Notes under the pieces: model-generated
Database searches by the model: none
What the model was told of the DNA's origin: nothing
The model's input: the letters and a program-made list of their open reading frames with translations, nothing else
From: Pyramidobacter porci
GTDB lineage: Bacteria; Synergistota; Synergistia; Synergistales; Dethiosulfovibrionaceae
DNA length: 64,000 nt
Assembly (NCBI RefSeq): GCF_009695745.1
Contig: NZ_VUNH01000003.1
Coordinates: 62,001-126,000 of the forward strand
Direction of reading: 5' to 3'
Part shown: piece by piece, positions 10,012 through 17,371 of the stretch
How positions within the stretch are numbered: position 1 is the stretch's first letter
Layout: every line of letters starts with the position of its first letter
Translations under genes and position numbers: made by a program

Positions 10012-10806
10012 GTGAAAAAAGCGGTCCTGTTGTCGATATGCGCGCTGTTTGCCGCGGCTCTTCCCGCAGCGGCGCACTTTCAGATGCTCTATACCCCCGA
10101 GATGATTCTGGACAAAGGCGGCGAGATCTCTCTGAAGTTGGTCTTCACCCACCCCTTTGAGGCGGGGCATACGATGGACATGGAGACCCCGCAGGAGTTC
10201 TTCGTCGTGAACAAGCAAAAGAAGACCGATCTGCTCAAGACGCTGAAGCCCATCACGTGGACGAGCCTGGAGAACAAGGGCAGGGCCTTCGAGACTTCTT
10301 TCAGGCTGAAGGGGATGGGCGATTACGTCTTCTGCCTGGTTCCAGCTCCTTATTTCGAGAAGAGCGAGGATATCTATATCCAACAAATCACCAAAACGAT
10401 CGTGAACAACGGCAGTCTTCCCACGGAATGGGATGCCGACATGGGCCTCAAGGCGGAGATCGTACCCTTGGACAAACCTTATGCGCTCTGGGCCGGAGGG
10501 GTGTTCCGCGGCGTCGTGAAGAGCGCAGGAAAGCCGGTTCCCTTCGCCGAGATCGAGGTGGAGTACATGAACCATCGCCCCGACCTGAAGAAAAACGCCT
10601 TCGAAAGGAAGGGCGCGATCTCCGCTCCGCACGATGCCTTCGTGACTCTGACGATCAAGGCCGACGCCAACGGCACGTTCGTTTTCGCCATGCCCAGGGA
10701 GGGCTGGTGGGGATTTGCCGCTCTGGGCGTCGGCCCCGATACGGAATTCAAGGGCAAGGAGCTCTCGCAGGATGCGGTAATCTGGGTTCAGGCTGCCAAG
10801 ATGTAG
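10012..10806 (+). CDS. DUF4198-type periplasmic protein, first copy
   Basis: A 264-residue exported protein related to DUF4198 (PF10670), a family usually found near nickel or cobalt transporters. The signal peptide ends at AAA, followed by HFQMLYTPEM, giving a predicted mature N-terminal histidine. An N-terminal beta-rich domain contains FTHPFEAGHTMDME with two further His; a C-terminal Ig-like domain begins near residue 160 (GGVFRGVVKSAGKPVPFAEI). The start is GTG at 10012 after AAGGAGGG. Placed between feoB and a FeoB-associated mini-protein, it is probably a periplasmic iron-capture component, but nickel or cobalt cannot be excluded. Confidence 0.78.
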   Translation: MKKAVLLSICALFAAALPAAAHFQMLYTPEMILDKGGEISLKLVFTHPFEAGHTMDMETPQEFFVVNKQKKTDLLKTLKPITWTSLENKGRAFETSFRLKGMGDYVFCLVPAPYFEKSEDIYIQQITKTIVNNGSLPTEWDADMGLKAEIVPLDKPYALWAGGVFRGVVKSAGKPVPFAEIEVEYMNHRPDLKKNAFERKGAISAPHDAFVTLTIKADANGTFVFAMPREGWWGFAALGVGPDTEFKGKELSQDAVIWVQAAKM

Positions 10807-10848
10807 TTCGTTGAGGAGGTTTACGGTAGAGAGAGGAGGTTTCAGGCT

Positions 10849-10998
10849 ATGGGCGCACAGGAACTGATCGTTGTCCTGATCGCGCTTGCCGCCGGAGGAT
10901 ACCTGCTTCGCGGATGGATCGTTTCCGCACGACAGGGACGCTGCGGCGGGTGCGGATGTGGGTGTGGGGGCAGAAAATGCCCTCCGGACGAGGAATAA
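10849..10998 (+). CDS. FeoB-associated Cys-rich membrane mini-protein
   Basis: A 49-residue protein: N-terminal transmembrane helix (about residues 5-22, ELIVVLIALAAGGYLL), a basic turn, then the cysteine cluster CGGCGCGCGGRKC (about 32-44) and an acidic end PPDEE. This architecture is that of the FeoB-associated Cys-rich family (PF12669). AGGAGG at 10834-10839 gives ideal spacing to the ATG at 10849; stop TAA at 10996-10998. The cysteines could bind iron on one face of the membrane; the function is not established for the family. Confidence 0.85.
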   Translation: MGAQELIVVLIALAAGGYLLRGWIVSARQGRCGGCGCGCGGRKCPPDEE

Positions 10999-11067
10999 TC
11001 GAGGGAACTTCGTTCCTCTCGCAGGAATCGACATTCGATGCATATACGCACAAGGAGGAGAATTTTC

Positions 11068-11883
11068 ATGCGCAAAATTTTTTCCGTTCTGCTCGCAGGG
11101 GCGTTTTTTGCGGCTTCTTTCGGCGTTTCCGCCGAGGCTCACGAGTTCTGGGTGAACGCCGAGTATAAGGACGGCCTTCTCAAAGCCGATTTGGGCTACG
11201 GACACGAGTATCCCGACCCCGAACCCATTGCCGCGGACCGTACGCATCTCTTCGAGCCCCTGAAGCTCATTACCGCCGAAGGCGCGACGGAGATGGCCCA
11301 GACCGGTGCCGACAACTTCCACTACGAGGCGGCGGCCGACCTGAAGAAAGGCGACTACCTGGTGATCGGCAACTACAAGCCCACCTTCTGGGCCAAGGGA
11401 GCGGAAGGATGGAAACAGGCGGACAAGGCCAAGTACAAGGAACTGACGAAGGCCGACGCGACTTATGCCGAGGAAGCGGCGATGTACGCCAAGCTCGTCC
11501 TGAATCTTGACGGCGCCGAGGGGATGGACGTCATCGCCAAGCCGGTGGGGCAGCGCCTGGAGATGGTGCCGCAGGTGAATCCGGCGACGGTGAAGCCGGG
11601 ACAGTTCTTCCCCGTTCAGGTCCTCGTCGACGGCAAACCGGCCAAGACGGCGGAAGTGAAAGCCGTTTACGCAGGTTTTGCCGGCGACGCGAAGGACGGC
11701 GATCCCGCCAACGAGTACAAGGCGTTCTATGGGCGTACCGACCTGAAAGGCATTATCAACATCATTCCCTCGAAAGCCGGCTATTGGAACGCCTCCGTGG
11801 AAGTGAAAGTGCCTTATGCCGACAAGGCCGTCGCCGACGAGTCCGTCCTGGTATCCCGTCTGACGTTCATGATCGCGGAGTGA
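11068..11883 (+). CDS. DUF4198-type periplasmic protein, second copy
   Basis: A 271-residue exported protein. The signal peptide ends AEA, followed by HEFWVNAEYKDG; the mature N-terminal HEFW is typical of DUF4198 and its nickel-linked relatives. Further His/Asp/Glu-rich stretches follow (YGHEYPDPEP near 48-57). A second Ig-like domain occupies the C-terminal third (QFFPVQVLVDGKPAKTAEVKA near 178). The ATG at 11068 follows AAGGAGGAG; an open frame from 11038 is ignored. It closes the feo cluster before a strong terminator. It is only distantly similar to the copy at 10012. Confidence 0.8.
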   Translation: MRKIFSVLLAGAFFAASFGVSAEAHEFWVNAEYKDGLLKADLGYGHEYPDPEPIAADRTHLFEPLKLITAEGATEMAQTGADNFHYEAAADLKKGDYLVIGNYKPTFWAKGAEGWKQADKAKYKELTKADATYAEEAAMYAKLVLNLDGAEGMDVIAKPVGQRLEMVPQVNPATVKPGQFFPVQVLVDGKPAKTAEVKAVYAGFAGDAKDGDPANEYKAFYGRTDLKGIINIIPSKAGYWNASVEVKVPYADKAVADESVLVSRLTFMIAE

Positions 11884-11929
11884 TTCCGGTTTCACGAGAA
11901 CGACAAATTTTTGATCTTGCCGCAAACGA

Positions 11930-11968
11930 GCGGCCCCGCCATTTTTCTTTCAAGGCGGGGCCGCTTTT
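11930..11968 (+). terminator. Intrinsic terminator ending the feo cluster
   Basis: Perfect 11-bp G+C-rich stem (11930-11940 with 11954-11964) followed by TTTT. Confidence 0.8.
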
Positions 11969-12025
11969 CAATCACCGATGGTTTGGGAAGCGTTCGATGA
12001 GTCGCGATTTCCGACGCGAAAACAA

Positions 12026-12054
12026 TTGACGAAGCAGAGCGGGACTGCTAAAAT
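12026..12054 (+). promoter_or_regulatory. Strong sigma-70-type promoter of the ileS leader
   Basis: TTGACG at 12026-12031 and TAAAAT at 12049-12054, spacer exactly 17. Initiation is expected near 12061, about 30 bases before the leader-peptide ATG and about 250 before ileS. Confidence 0.8.
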
Positions 12055-12089
12055 CACATTCAACACTACTTATTATGGAGGTGGAGAAG

Positions 12090-12179
12090 ATGTATGCGGC
12101 TGAGTGTCAGTACAAAGGCGTCATTATTATTATAGCGGCGGCCGATGCATCGTGTTCTCTTCCTCTGGCGACGCTATAA
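12090..12179 (+). CDS. Candidate ileS leader peptide (29 residues, four consecutive Ile codons)
   Basis: A short reading frame, 29 codons plus TAA, with a good ribosome-binding site (GGAGGTGGAG ending three bases before the ATG at 12090). Codons 12-15 are ATT ATT ATT ATA at 12123-12134, read within GVIIIIAAADA; ATA is usually read by a special tRNA-Ile. It lies between a consensus promoter and an intrinsic terminator just upstream of ileS. The Ile codons overlap 12129-12137, which pairs perfectly over nine bases with 12172-12180. A ribosome stalled for lack of charged tRNA-Ile would break that stem and could prevent the terminator. This is the logic of classical amino-acid attenuation; the regulatory role is inference. 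Confidence 0.72.
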   Translation: MYAAECQYKGVIIIIAAADASCSLPLATL

Positions 12180-12195
12180 TTTGTCGTGGAGCAAT

Positions 12196-12236
12196 ACAGG
12201 GAGGACGGGGCGCGGCTCTTTCCTCCCTGTTTTTTT
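12196..12236 (+). terminator. Attenuator: intrinsic terminator in the ileS leader
   Basis: Perfect 10-bp stem 12196-12205 with 12221-12230, G+C-rich loop, then seven T (12230-12236). It lies after the leader peptide and 76 bases before ileS, so it must be read through for ileS to be made. An alternative pairing of 12161-12166 with 12200-12205 (six pairs, one wobble) could serve as antiterminator. Confidence 0.8.
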
Positions 12237-12311
12237 GCGGTGTGTTCTGAAACAGGTTCATGAATTCCGCCTATGATGCGGAGCACAATTTAAATCAAGA
12301 GGTGAGGCATC

Positions 12312-15074
12312 ATGTCGGTTGATTACAAGTCAACGCTTCAACTGCCGGTGACCGAGTTTCCCATGCGCGCCGGCTTGGCGAAGAAAGAACCGGAAACGGT
12401 CAGATTCTGGGAACAGAACGAGATTTACAAAAAAATGCTGGAGAGCAACAAGGACCGCCGCTCCTTCATGTTCCACGACGGCCCGCCCTACGCCAACGGC
12501 GCGATCCACATCGGACACGCGCTCAACAAGTCGCTGAAGGACTTCATCGTCAAGTACAAGTCGATGCGCGGCTACTACGTGCCTTACGTGCCGGGCTGGG
12601 ACACGCACGGCTTGCCCATCGAACTGAAAGTGCTCAAGGACGAGCACCTGAACAAGGACACGACGCCGGCGCTCGAACTCCGCTCCAAGTGTCACAATTA
12701 TGCGCTCAAATGGGTGGACGTGCAGCGCGAGGGCATGAAGCGTCTGGGCTGCTTCTCGCTCTGGGACGAGCCGTATCTGACGCTGAATCCGGAATTCGAA
12801 GCCCGCGAGCTGGAGACGTTGGCCACGATCGTGGAAAAAGGTTTCGTCTACCGCGGCACCAAACCCGTGTACTGGTGTATCGACTGCCAGACCGCCGAAG
12901 CCGCGGCCGAGATCGAGTACGCCGACGTCACGTCGCCCTCGGTGTTCGTCGCCTATCAGATGGACGATGACGCGGCGGAACGATTCCCCGCGCTGAAAGG
13001 CCGCGACGTGAACGTCGTGGTCTGGACGACGACGCCTTGGACGCTGCCCGCCAGTCGCGCCGTGACGCTGAACGCCAATTTCGACTACTCGTTTTTCGAG
13101 GTGGGCGACAAAGTTTACCTGATCGCCGACGGCATGGCCGATTCGGTATCGCGCGACACCGGGCTCGATTTCTCCAGACGCCTGCTGACCGTCGCGGGCA
13201 AAGACCTGGAGTTGCTCGCCGCCAATCATCCCATGTATCCCTGCAAAACGCCGCTCGTGCTGGCTCCGTACGTCACGCTCGACGCCGGCACCGGCTGCGT
13301 TCACACGGCGCCCGCCTACGGCGTCGAGGACTTCGAGACGGGGCAGCGCTATCACATCGAAAATTACAATCCCGTCGACGCCACGGGACATTACAAGCCC
13401 GACACGCCCGTCGTCGCCGGCCTGGATCTGGACAAGGGCGGCCGCAAGGCGCTGGAAGTGATCGAAGCCAACGGCCGTTTGCTCGGCCTGAAGAAGATCT
13501 CGCACTCTTATCCGCACTGCTGGCGCTGTCACAAGCCCGTCATTTTCCGCTCCACGCCGCAGTGGTTCATCGACGTCGCCGCGTTCAAGAAACGCGCGCT
13601 CGACGTGATCGACAACGAAGTGAAATGGATCCCCGGCTGGGGGCACGACCGCATCTACAACATGGTGTCCGAGCGCTCCGATTGGTGCATCAGCCGCCAG
13701 CGCGTGTGGGGCGTGCCGATCCCGGCGTTCGAGTGCGAGGACTGCCATGAGACGATCCTCGATGCCGCCCGTATCCGCCGCGTCGCGGAAAAAGTCGCCG
13801 AGGGCGGTTCCGACGTCTGGTGGGCGAGCACGTCCGAAGAGCTGCTCGGCGATCTGTCGGTCTGCCCTCGCTGCGGCGGTCATCATCTGAAGAAGGGCGA
13901 AGACATTCTCGACGTATGGTTCGATTCCGGCGCGAGCCACTTCTCCGTCATGGACGTGCCCAGCCGTCCCTATCTGAGCTGGCCGACCGACCTTTATCTC
14001 GAGGGGGCCGATCAGCACCGCGGCTGGTTCCAGACTTCGCTGCTCACTTCCGTGGCCGTGGCCGGAAAAGCGCCGTACCGGGCCGTCCTCACGCACGGGT
14101 TCATCGTCGACGAGCAGGGACGCAAGATGTCCAAATCGCTGCAGAACGGCGTCGCCCCCGAGAGGATCACGAATCGCGACGGAGCGGACATCCTGCGCCT
14201 GTGGGTGGCTTCCGCCGACTATCGCAGCGACGTGCACATCTCCGACGGGATCATCAAGAACCTGTCGGAGGAATATCGCCGCATCCGCAACACGGCCCGC
14301 TTCATGCTCGGCAATCTGAACGGCTTCGATCCGGTCAGGGATTCCGTGCCGTTCGACAAGATGCCCGAGTTCGACCGTTGGGCCATGTCGCTGCTGAACC
14401 GCGTTGTCGAGCGCGTGACCGAAGGTTTTGAGGCGTATGATTTCCATATGCCTATCACCGTTATCCATCAGTTCTGCGTGAACGAACTGAGCTCGTTCTA
14501 TCTTGACGCCAGCAAGGATCGTCTTTACGCCGACGCGGCGGACGGCCTGAGCCGCCGCGCCTGCCAGACGGTGATGTGGAAGGCCGTCTGCGCGCTGGCG
14601 CGCATGCTCGCGCCCGTGATCAGCTTCACGGCCGAGGAGATCTGGCAGCAGCTGCGCACGATCGATCCTTCGCTGGCCGAGAGCGTCTTTCTGGGCGGCT
14701 GGCCGGAAGCGGAACCTGCCGAGACGGACGGCAAGCTTGTGGAAAAATGGGAGAAAGTCCAATTCCTGCGCGGTCTCGTCAGCAAGGCTCTGGAAGCCGA
14801 ACGCGCCGCCGGCAAGATCGGCCAGGCGCTCGAAGCCCGCGTCGCCGTGGCCGCGCCCGAGTTCTACAAAAACGCCATGAGCGCCGAGGACTGGGCGATG
14901 GTGTGCATCACGTCGGGTTTCGAGTTCGGCGGGACGGTGGAAAGCGACGACGACATCCGCGTCGAAGTGTTTCCCGCCAAAGGCACGAAGTGCCCGCGCT
15001 GCTGGAAGTACGAAGAGACGTCTCACGTCGATGGGCTGTGCCGCCGCTGCGCGTGCGTCATCGAGCAGAAGTAG
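12312..15074 (+). CDS. ileS: Isoleucyl-tRNA synthetase
   Basis: A 920-residue class I synthetase charging tRNA-Ile. HIGH is at residues 66-69 in PPYANGAIHIGHALNKS and KMSKS near 605-609 in GRKMSKSLQNG. The CP1 editing domain lies between, with WTTTPWTLPAS near 236. The C-terminal zinc ribbon is present (CPRCWKYEE and CRRC near 895-912), as in bacterial-type IleRS. The ATG at 12312 follows AGAGGTGAGG. Expression is probably controlled by the leader peptide and terminator upstream. An unusual palindrome with a parS core follows the stop codon. Confidence 0.97.
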   Translation: MSVDYKSTLQLPVTEFPMRAGLAKKEPETVRFWEQNEIYKKMLESNKDRRSFMFHDGPPYANGAIHIGHALNKSLKDFIVKYKSMRGYYVPYVPGWDTHGLPIELKVLKDEHLNKDTTPALELRSKCHNYALKWVDVQREGMKRLGCFSLWDEPYLTLNPEFEARELETLATIVEKGFVYRGTKPVYWCIDCQTAEAAAEIEYADVTSPSVFVAYQMDDDAAERFPALKGRDVNVVVWTTTPWTLPASRAVTLNANFDYSFFEVGDKVYLIADGMADSVSRDTGLDFSRRLLTVAGKDLELLAANHPMYPCKTPLVLAPYVTLDAGTGCVHTAPAYGVEDFETGQRYHIENYNPVDATGHYKPDTPVVAGLDLDKGGRKALEVIEANGRLLGLKKISHSYPHCWRCHKPVIFRSTPQWFIDVAAFKKRALDVIDNEVKWIPGWGHDRIYNMVSERSDWCISRQRVWGVPIPAFECEDCHETILDAARIRRVAEKVAEGGSDVWWASTSEELLGDLSVCPRCGGHHLKKGEDILDVWFDSGASHFSVMDVPSRPYLSWPTDLYLEGADQHRGWFQTSLLTSVAVAGKAPYRAVLTHGFIVDEQGRKMSKSLQNGVAPERITNRDGADILRLWVASADYRSDVHISDGIIKNLSEEYRRIRNTARFMLGNLNGFDPVRDSVPFDKMPEFDRWAMSLLNRVVERVTEGFEAYDFHMPITVIHQFCVNELSSFYLDASKDRLYADAADGLSRRACQTVMWKAVCALARMLAPVISFTAEEIWQQLRTIDPSLAESVFLGGWPEAEPAETDGKLVEKWEKVQFLRGLVSKALEAERAAGKIGQALEARVAVAAPEFYKNAMSAEDWAMVCITSGFEFGGTVESDDDIRVEVFPAKGTKCPRCWKYEETSHVDGLCRRCACVIEQK

Positions 15075-15091
15075 TCTGAAATAAATCAAAA

Positions 15092-15125
15092 CGCCGAAAA
15101 TGTTCCACGTGGAACATTTTCGGCG
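15092..15125. promoter_or_regulatory. parS-like centromere site inside a 34-bp perfect palindrome
   Basis: The 34 bases are a perfect inverted repeat without a loop. The central 16 (15101-15116) read TGTTCCACGTGGAACA, the symmetrical form of the ParB-binding parS consensus TGTTTCACGTGAAACA and almost identical to Pseudomonas parS. There is no T run, so a terminator role for ileS is less likely, though the RNA would form a hairpin. No parAB genes lie in the window. Confidence 0.72.
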
Positions 15126-15140
15126 GACAGAGTACAATGA

Positions 15141-15169
15141 AGGGAGCGAAGATTCTTCGCTCCCTTTTA
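15141..15169 (+). terminator. Hairpin with short T run upstream of rluD
   Basis: Perfect 12-bp stem (15141-15152 with 15154-15165) followed by TTTT. A TACAAT at 15133-15138 may be a -10 box just before it, in which case the hairpin would be in the rluD leader rather than at the end of ileS. Confidence 0.5.
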
Positions 15170-15191
15170 TGATGGAGTGGTGATCGATCGA

Positions 15192-16148
15192 ATGGAAAAC
15201 GCGAATCGCGAAATTTACGAATTGACCGTTCCCGAAGAGGATTCCGGCACGCGGCTCGACCTTTTTCTCGCCGGCGAACTGTCGCTGTCGCGCAGCCGCG
15301 TCCGAAGCCTGATCGACGGAGGCGCCGTCAGTTCCGAACAGGTGAAAAAGATTCGGCCGGCCTTCAAAACTCAGCCTGGCCAGATTTACCGCGTGGAGAT
15401 TCCCGAGCCCGCGCCGGCGGAGATCGCGGCGCAGGACGTGCCCTTCGGCGTCGTGTACGAAGACGCCGACGTGATCGTGGTGGACAAACCGGCGGGCGTG
15501 GTGGTGCATCCCGGCGCCGGGCGTCCCGACGGCACGCTGGTCAACGGCCTGATGTTCCGCTACCCGGAGATCGGCCGCATCGGCGATTCCGTGCGCCCCG
15601 GCATCGTTCACCGTCTCGACGTGGGCACGTCGGGACTGATGGTCGTGGCTCGCAGCGACGCGGCTTTTCGCGGACTGACGGAGGCGTTCCAGGCGCACGA
15701 AGTGCTCAAGGAATATCTGGGGCTGGGCGTCGGCACGCTGAAAGCGCCCGCGGGCACGGTGGACGCGCCGATCGGCCGCGATCCTCACAATCGCCTGAAG
15801 ATGTGCGTGTCGTGGGACGGGCGCGAGGCCGTGACCGACTACAAAGTCCTCTGGACGCGGGCGCGTTACACTCTGATCAGGGTACGGCTGCACACGGGGC
15901 GCACGCACCAGATCCGCGTTCACATGCGCGCGCTCGGCTGCGCGCTCGACGGCGATACGCTCTACGGTCCCAAGGATCCGGCGCAGCACATCCTCAAAGA
16001 CCGCGTCTTTCTGCATTCCTGGCGGCTGGGGTTCCGCCATCCCGTCGGCGGCGAGCGGCTCGAGTTCCGCGCGCCGCTGCCGCCGGAACTGATCGCGGCG
16101 CTGCGCGTGCCGCTGTCGCAGCCCGCAGACGCGGAGCGGAACGGCTGA
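15192..16148 (+). CDS. RluD-family 23S rRNA pseudouridine synthase
   Basis: A 318-residue protein with an N-terminal S4 RNA-binding domain (TRLDLFLAGELSLSRSRVRSL) and a catalytic domain with the RluA-family motif HRLDVGTSGLM near 139-149, whose Asp is the catalytic residue. GRTHQIRVHM near 236 is the other conserved block. It isomerises uridines in 23S rRNA. Start choice is uncertain: the ATG at 15192 gives the family-like N-terminus, but GTG codons at 15177 and 15180 are in frame and the nearest GGAG is 14 bases away. RluD is the closest family match by order of domains, but RluC cannot be excluded. Confidence 0.88.
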   Translation: MENANREIYELTVPEEDSGTRLDLFLAGELSLSRSRVRSLIDGGAVSSEQVKKIRPAFKTQPGQIYRVEIPEPAPAEIAAQDVPFGVVYEDADVIVVDKPAGVVVHPGAGRPDGTLVNGLMFRYPEIGRIGDSVRPGIVHRLDVGTSGLMVVARSDAAFRGLTEAFQAHEVLKEYLGLGVGTLKAPAGTVDAPIGRDPHNRLKMCVSWDGREAVTDYKVLWTRARYTLIRVRLHTGRTHQIRVHMRALGCALDGDTLYGPKDPAQHILKDRVFLHSWRLGFRHPVGGERLEFRAPLPPELIAALRVPLSQPADAERNG

Positions 16149-16211
16149 AATATTCTATAAACACCGAAAATATTTTTTGTCGTAAAAAACGCGCGCGCTC
16201 TGCCGCGTCGA

Positions 16212-16240
16212 TTGAAAAGTTTATTTTTATATAGTATAGT
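16212..16240 (+). promoter_or_regulatory. Sigma-70-type promoter of the TAXI-TRAP transporter
   Basis: TTGAAA at 16212-16217 and TATAGT at 16235-16240 with a 17-base spacer, in an A+T-rich stretch 64 bases upstream of the receptor gene. Confidence 0.7.
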
Positions 16241-16303
16241 TAGCCTGCTCGTCATTCCGAGACTTCCCCTGGCGGGAGTCTTTCGATCACAAGGAGGAAA
16301 AAA

Positions 16304-17275
16304 ATGAGAAGAAGCATATGGGCAGCATTGGCCGTCGGCGCGGCGTTGAGCGCAGGAGCTGCGGCTTCGTTCGCGGCCGACCGCAAGATCTCCGGCAGTT
16401 TTCTGATGGGAACGGGCAGCGCCACGGGAAATTACTATTCCTTCGGCAGCGTACTCGCGCAGGTCATCAACAGCCATACCGGCGCCAACATTACCGTCAG
16501 CTCCACGGGCGGCTCGGTTGAAAACGTGCGTCTTCTCAAAAAGGGCGAAAACGAGATGGCGCTGGTGCAGACCGACGTGAACAGCTACGCGCTGAACGGC
16601 GTGGAGCAGTTCGCCAGCGGCGCGGTGACGAATTTCTCGGCGGTGACGGCCTGCTATCCTGAAATGGTGCAGATCGTGGCGAGCAAATCCAGCGGCATCA
16701 AGAGCGTGGCGGACATGCGCGGCAAGCGCATCTGCGTGGGCGCGGTCGGTTCGGGATACGAGGTGGCGGCCCGCCAGATCCTCGGCATCTACGGCATGAA
16801 CTACGACGACATCGACGAGCGCTTCCTGAGCCAGTCGGAGGGCAAAAACGCCCTCCAGGACGACCAGATCGACGCGTTCTTCATGTGCTCGGGCTATCCC
16901 AACGCCAACGTGACGGAGCTGTCACTGATGGGCAAGATCGAAGTGATCTCCATCGACGGCGAGCATTTGAAGCTGCTGCAGGAGAAGTACCCGTTCTACG
17001 CGCCGTTCACGACGCCCGACGATCAGTACAATCTCGGCCATCCCGTCACCTCGGTGGCGGTCATGTCGATGCTGGTGGTGCTGAACGAGATCGGCGACGA
17101 CGACGTGTACGCGATGACGGCGGCGATCTACGATCATCTCGACGAGATCCGCGCGCTCAACAAAAAGGGTGAATACATGTCGCTCGAAGGCGCTTTCCGC
17201 GGTATCCCCGGCAACATCCATCCCGGCGCGGCGCGCTTCTACGAGGAGAAGGGGCTCAAGGTTCCCGGCAGGTAA
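16304..17275 (+). CDS. TAXI-family TRAP transporter solute receptor
   Basis: A 323-residue periplasmic binding protein. The signal peptide covers about residues 1-26 (hydrophobic core AALAVGAALSAGAAASF, then AADRK). The family-defining start of the mature domain is LMGTGSATGNYYSFGS at about 34-49, where the TAXI family takes its name from a related motif. Proteins of this group bind glutamate, 2-oxoglutarate or similar acids in the few studied cases; the ligand here is unknown. AAGGAGG precedes the ATG. The fused permease follows after a terminator-like hairpin that may lower permease expression relative to receptor. Confidence 0.92.
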   Translation: MRRSIWAALAVGAALSAGAAASFAADRKISGSFLMGTGSATGNYYSFGSVLAQVINSHTGANITVSSTGGSVENVRLLKKGENEMALVQTDVNSYALNGVEQFASGAVTNFSAVTACYPEMVQIVASKSSGIKSVADMRGKRICVGAVGSGYEVAARQILGIYGMNYDDIDERFLSQSEGKNALQDDQIDAFFMCSGYPNANVTELSLMGKIEVISIDGEHLKLLQEKYPFYAPFTTPDDQYNLGHPVTSVAVMSMLVVLNEIGDDDVYAMTAAIYDHLDEIRALNKKGEYMSLEGAFRGIPGNIHPGAARFYEEKGLKVPGR

Positions 17276-17304
17276 ACGGCGTTTGATTTCGTCGTGAGGC
17301 GATC

Positions 17305-17351
17305 CGGACGGTTCGACAGGCGCAGTGTTCGCTGCGGGCCGTCCGTTTTTT
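17305..17351 (+). terminator. Terminator between TAXI receptor and permease
   Basis: Stem of seven (17305-17311 with 17339-17345) extended by inner pairing, followed by TTTTTT. Because the permease follows immediately, it probably acts as a partial terminator that makes more receptor than permease. Confidence 0.6.
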
Positions 17352-17371
17352 CTTGAAGGGAGAGGCGGCGC

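Noticed and set aside
12055-12311. T-box riboswitch upstream of ileS
   Set aside because: No T-box sequence (TGGNACCGCG type) or specifier-loop layout was seen; the leader-peptide reading explains the region better.
12330-16040. A very long open frame on the minus strand opposite ileS and rluD
   Set aside because: It mirrors two well-supported + strand genes, has no recognisable product and arises from high G+C codon usage. Similar antisense frames opposite infB (45491-48664) and lpxL/tyrS (57824-60166) were rejected for the same reason.
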